Positions 32,391 to 34,787 of a stretch of 34,787 nt of DNA are shown one piece after another. Origin of the DNA: Nitrospiraceae bacterium. GTDB taxonomy: Bacteria > Nitrospirota > Nitrospiria > Nitrospirales > UBA8639. The position numbers and the translations under genes were made by a program. Below the pieces are notes generated by a model. The model ran no database searches. It was not told where the DNA came from and saw only the letters and a program-made list of their open reading frames with translations. The DNA lies in assembly GCA_020632595.1 (NCBI GenBank), contig JACKFF010000020.1, forward strand, positions 1-34,787, written 5' to 3'. Numbering within the stretch: position 1 is the stretch's first letter; each line of letters starts with the position of its first letter.

Positions 32391-32858
32391 ATGCAATTAA
32401 TATTGAGGCAAAAGATTCAATCGAGAGTCTGGATCATCGTTGCCGCGGTTTCTTTCGTCTGTGCCTCGGCTTGGGCGGGCAGTGCCGGGGATCTCCAGCC
32501 GCGGGTCCCTCCCGATCGCATGGAACAGGCGCTGTCCTTTACAAATCCCTTTACCCCTACAGAGGAATTTATTGCGAGCGGGAAAAAACTCTATGAAGGC
32601 AAGGGCTGGTGCGCCTTTTGTCATGGCTGGGAGGGGACAGGGGCACCGACTGCAGGTCGAACCTTTCCTCCTGATATCAAAATGCCGACCAATTTTGCAG
32701 ATGCGGCTTGGCAGGCAGCCAGAAGTGATGGGGAACTATTCTGGGTTTTGATTCATGGGAGTCATGGGACCGACATGGTGCCATACATGCCGCAGTATAT
32801 TACGGATAAGGAGGCCTGGCAGATCATCGCCTATATCCGAACCTTCGGAGGAACTTAA
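32391..32858 (+). CDS. Periplasmic monohaem cytochrome c
   Basis: 155-residue exported electron carrier. The signal peptide covers residues 1-29 (hydrophobic 13-25, cut near ASAWA). The haem c site is Cys74-Ala-Phe-Cys77-His78, and Met129 or Met133 in DMVPYMP is the likely sixth ligand. The sequence before the haem (PRVPPDR) and the ELFWVLIHGSHGTDMVPYM block match the cytochrome domain at 33638, so the two are paralogues. AAAGGAGA lies about 9 bases before ATG 32391. It probably passes electrons in the periplasm; the partner is unknown. Confidence 0.9.
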   Translation: MQLILRQKIQSRVWIIVAAVSFVCASAWAGSAGDLQPRVPPDRMEQALSFTNPFTPTEEFIASGKKLYEGKGWCAFCHGWEGTGAPTAGRTFPPDIKMPTNFADAAWQAARSDGELFWVLIHGSHGTDMVPYMPQYITDKEAWQIIAYIRTFGGT

Positions 32859-32940
32859 TGGTGCATCTATGTTCCTCAGAACACACGCAGTCGTGTGAAA
32901 GGATTTCATCTCGTATTCATATGTACAGAGGAGGGGCATC

Positions 32941-33537
32941 ATGGGGGAACAACAATTCAGAACAAGTCAGATGGTAGGCTTTGCGGCGCTACTATTGGCG
33001 GTAGTTGGGGGATGTAGTCATTACGGAAACCACGAAATATCTAAATCGGCCAAGGCGACCATTCAAGGATGCACGGATCCGGCCATTACGGGAACCGCCA
33101 CTCTCAAAGAATTTGAATCTGAAGAAGGCATCAAGAAACTGTATGTCCAGATGGAGGTCAAGGGGTTAAAGGATGGGAAACATGCGGTCCATATTCATGA
33201 GGTTGCCAGTTGCCAGCCGTGTGGGGCTGCGAAAGGCCATCATGATCCCGGGCCCTTTGGCAAGTCCACACCTGACGCGCCGGACTTCAATCATCCCTTT
33301 CACATGGGTGATTTGGTCAATATCACGGTAATCAACGGGGTGGGGAAACTGCATGCGGTGACCACCAGGGTTGCGTTATCGGATGGCCGGTTGAGCGTGT
33401 TTGATGAAGATGGAAGTGCATTTATCATCCACACCAATGAAGATCTCTATTGCGATCAGGATAGCGAACTCAATCCGGGATGTGCCGGGGGTGCTCGTGA
33501 TGCCTGTGGAATCATTGAGCCGGTAACCTCAACGTAG
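32941..33537 (+). CDS. sodC: Cu/Zn superoxide dismutase lipoprotein
   Basis: Periplasmic enzyme that converts superoxide to oxygen and hydrogen peroxide. The 198-residue product has a lipobox VVGGC (Cys25), so it is probably membrane-tethered. Copper ligands His84 and His86 (HIHE), the bridging His101 (GHHDP) and His164 (FIIHTNEDLY) are present. Zinc-loop residues His118/His121 lie in NHPFHMGDL, the guiding Arg186 in GGARDACG, and the Cys91/Cys189 pair for the structural disulphide is present. The metal loop GHHDPGPF is one residue shorter than the usual GAHFNP. A GGAGGGG precedes the ATG. It lies between two cytochrome c genes on the same strand. Confidence 0.9.
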   Translation: MGEQQFRTSQMVGFAALLLAVVGGCSHYGNHEISKSAKATIQGCTDPAITGTATLKEFESEEGIKKLYVQMEVKGLKDGKHAVHIHEVASCQPCGAAKGHHDPGPFGKSTPDAPDFNHPFHMGDLVNITVINGVGKLHAVTTRVALSDGRLSVFDEDGSAFIIHTNEDLYCDQDSELNPGCAGGARDACGIIEPVTST

Positions 33538-33637
33538 GCGGAACGTGCGAGATTTGGCCGGAGGTCCATATGAAGAAGTTGGGATAGGCCTCGTGTGGGT
33601 GTCGAATGCCCTAGAAAAGAAGGCACAAGGAGGAACA

Positions 33638-34612
33638 ATGAGACAGGCATTTCAATGGGCGAGTGGATTTATCTTAGCGCTGGTGGTGAGTGGATCCCCG
33701 GTGCTGGCACAGGAACATGGGCACCAACAGATGATGAAGCCTCGGGTCCCTGCGGATAAGCTGGCTGAAGCCAAAGCGCTGCAGAGCCCGTTGCCGTCCT
33801 CGACGGACATTATCGAAAAAGGCAAATCCATTTATGAAGGGAAGGGTGGGTGCGCCAATTGTCATGGGGTGAGTGGACGTGGCGATGGTCCAGGTGCGGC
33901 GACTCTCAATCCCCCGCCTCGTGTTTTCCGGTCACATGGGTTTTGGAGACATCGGTCTGAAGGGGAAATTTTTTGGGTGATCAAATATGGATCGCCTGGG
34001 ACCGGGATGATTCCGTTTGGTGGCATGCTTTCGGATGAAGAGATTTGGACCGTGATGCAGTATGAGGAAAGTTTTTCCGGAGGACCACATGGCGGAGGCG
34101 GAGGTCATGAGGGTGGAGGACGACACAACGGAGAAGGGATGATGATGAAACACGGCAATAGCCGGGAAGGGCATGGGAAGCAATCCGGAGCCATGGCCAT
34201 GGCTGACCAACAAACTGGACTCGGTGATGGTGGGATTCAGGACAAGATGGCGAAAGCCAAAGCTGCCCCGATTGGGATTACTGAGGCCATTGCCGCAGCT
34301 AACACCCATGTGCCAGGAACGGTGTTAGAAGCCGAGTTTGAAGCAGAGGAGAATCAGGCTTTTTGGGAAGTAGAAATTGCCACCGAGGGCGGCAAACTTA
34401 TCGAAATAAAGGTGGATCACCAAACCGGCGCAATTCTCTCATCGGAAGAAAAAACCACGAAAGATGGCAAGAAATCCATGCGACATGGAAAAGGCAGAAT
34501 GCATCAGGATCCGAATGCCGAAGATGGGCATATGGGTAGTGGAGGCATGAAAGGCGGTCATATGGGCGGTGGAGGCATGAAAGGCGGTCATATGGGTGGT
34601 GGCATGAACTAA
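33638..34612 (+). CDS. Cytochrome c-PepSY fusion with His/Met/Gly-rich tail
   Basis: 324-residue exported protein. Signal peptide 1-24 (cut after VLA). The cytochrome c domain has Cys72-Ala-Asn-Cys75-His76 and probable axial Met124 (GTGMIPFGG). A Gly/His-rich linker (about 148-182) follows, then a PepSY-type domain at about 212-272 (GITEAIAAANTHVPG...WEVEIATEGGKLIEIKVDHQTG). The tail from about 298 is built from GGHMGGGGMK repeats with His and Met suited to copper binding. AAGGAGG lies before ATG 33638; an in-frame start at 33545 is unsupported. It is paralogous to the cytochrome at 32391. A copper or redox-stress role fits with sodC next door, but is inferred. Confidence 0.88.
   Translation: MRQAFQWASGFILALVVSGSPVLAQEHGHQQMMKPRVPADKLAEAKALQSPLPSSTDIIEKGKSIYEGKGGCANCHGVSGRGDGPGAATLNPPPRVFRSHGFWRHRSEGEIFWVIKYGSPGTGMIPFGGMLSDEEIWTVMQYEESFSGGPHGGGGGHEGGGRHNGEGMMMKHGNSREGHGKQSGAMAMADQQTGLGDGGIQDKMAKAKAAPIGITEAIAAANTHVPGTVLEAEFEAEENQAFWEVEIATEGGKLIEIKVDHQTGAILSSEEKTTKDGKKSMRHGKGRMHQDPNAEDGHMGSGGMKGGHMGGGGMKGGHMGGGMN
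34531..34609 (+). repeat. Tandem 30-base repeat in coding sequence
   Basis: A 30-base unit occupies 34531-34560 and 34561-34590 with one base change, and a partial third copy follows from 34591. It encodes the HMGGGGMKGG-type tail of the cytochrome-PepSY fusion. Copy number may vary by slippage between strains. Confidence 0.75.
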
Positions 34613-34686
34613 GGGAGCAGAATAGCCTGTGGCAAGCCGGAAGGTGGATAAAGGAATACCTGTAAATCAAGGCAAGGGGGGGAAGG

Positions 34687-34787
34687 TTGAAAAATTTTGG
34701 ATTCGGTCGCTTCTCCAGACGTGGAATCATCAATGGGGGGTTGTTTCTAACCTGGGTATTCTTCGGAATGGTTTTGCCCGCAGGAGC
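34687..34787 (+). CDS. Start of an exported protein, cut by the window end
   Basis: From a TTG at 34687, preceded by a G-rich GGGGGGGAAGG stretch, the frame stays open to the window end. It encodes a typical signal peptide: basic MKNFGFGRFSRRG, then a hydrophobic core (LFLTWVFFGMVL) and PAG at the end. An overlapping frame from GTG 34630 is also open but has no signal. The product cannot be named from the 33 visible residues. Confidence 0.45.
   Translation, partial: MKNFGFGRFSRRGIINGGLFLTWVFFGMVLPAG

Overview
The window looks like chromosome of a Gram-negative, nitrifier-type bacterium, most likely a Nitrospira-like member of the Nitrospirota. This rests on overall style: many lipoproteins and envelope enzymes, periplasmic c-type cytochromes next to a Cu/Zn superoxide dismutase, a BaiN-type flavoprotein, a PqqC/TENA-fold protein and moderate GC. 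No marker gene in the window fixes the taxonomy. There are no rRNA or tRNA genes, no complete insertion sequence and no CRISPR array.

Left part (1-14.9 kb) is dominated by cell-envelope functions. After a nested palindromic repeat (about 161-346) come an M48 metalloprotease and a divergent membrane-anchored protein. A minus-strand operon (6.2 to 2.5 kb) then encodes a 38-residue Pro/Lys-rich peptide, a DUF4398-type lipoprotein, a long L,D-transpeptidase, a short YkuD L,D-transpeptidase and a related protein without catalytic residues. The lipoprotein plus long L,D-transpeptidase pair occurs a second time at 14.5-12.7 kb. Between the copies lie a YkgJ cysteine-cluster protein, an APC amino-acid permease, a YqhA membrane protein and a subtilisin-like protease with P-domain. 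Divergent from the protease, with overlapping start codons, is an ORF that resembles the protease's own propeptide. A bifunctional penicillin-binding protein follows (18.4-15.2 kb). An RGACA-N3-TGTCY palindrome lies upstream of all three peptidoglycan transcription units and may mark a shared regulator.

Middle part (19-26.8 kb): a small coiled-coil protein, a long AT-rich gap, a haem-oxygenase-fold protein and a twin-CBS protein, an MscS channel, a single-domain response regulator, a flavoprotein/methyltransferase pair, a second methyltransferase with a zinc ribbon, and a DksA/TraR-type zinc finger protein with a probable 3' frameshift.

Right part (26.9-34.8 kb) is more accessory. It holds a decayed beta-carbonic anhydrase (nonsense codon, several frameshifts, lost zinc-ligand His), a secreted protein with three WWFDS repeats, a nitrobindin-like protein and a short-chain dehydrogenase. 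Next is a TIR-domain protein followed by a DUF2130 protein with a PD-(D/E)XK-like core, which is the best candidate for an undescribed, possibly defensive system. A 45-residue basic peptide comes next, then a redox cluster of cytochrome c, SodC lipoprotein and cytochrome c-PepSY fusion with a His/Met/Gly-rich tail. The window ends inside the signal peptide of another gene.
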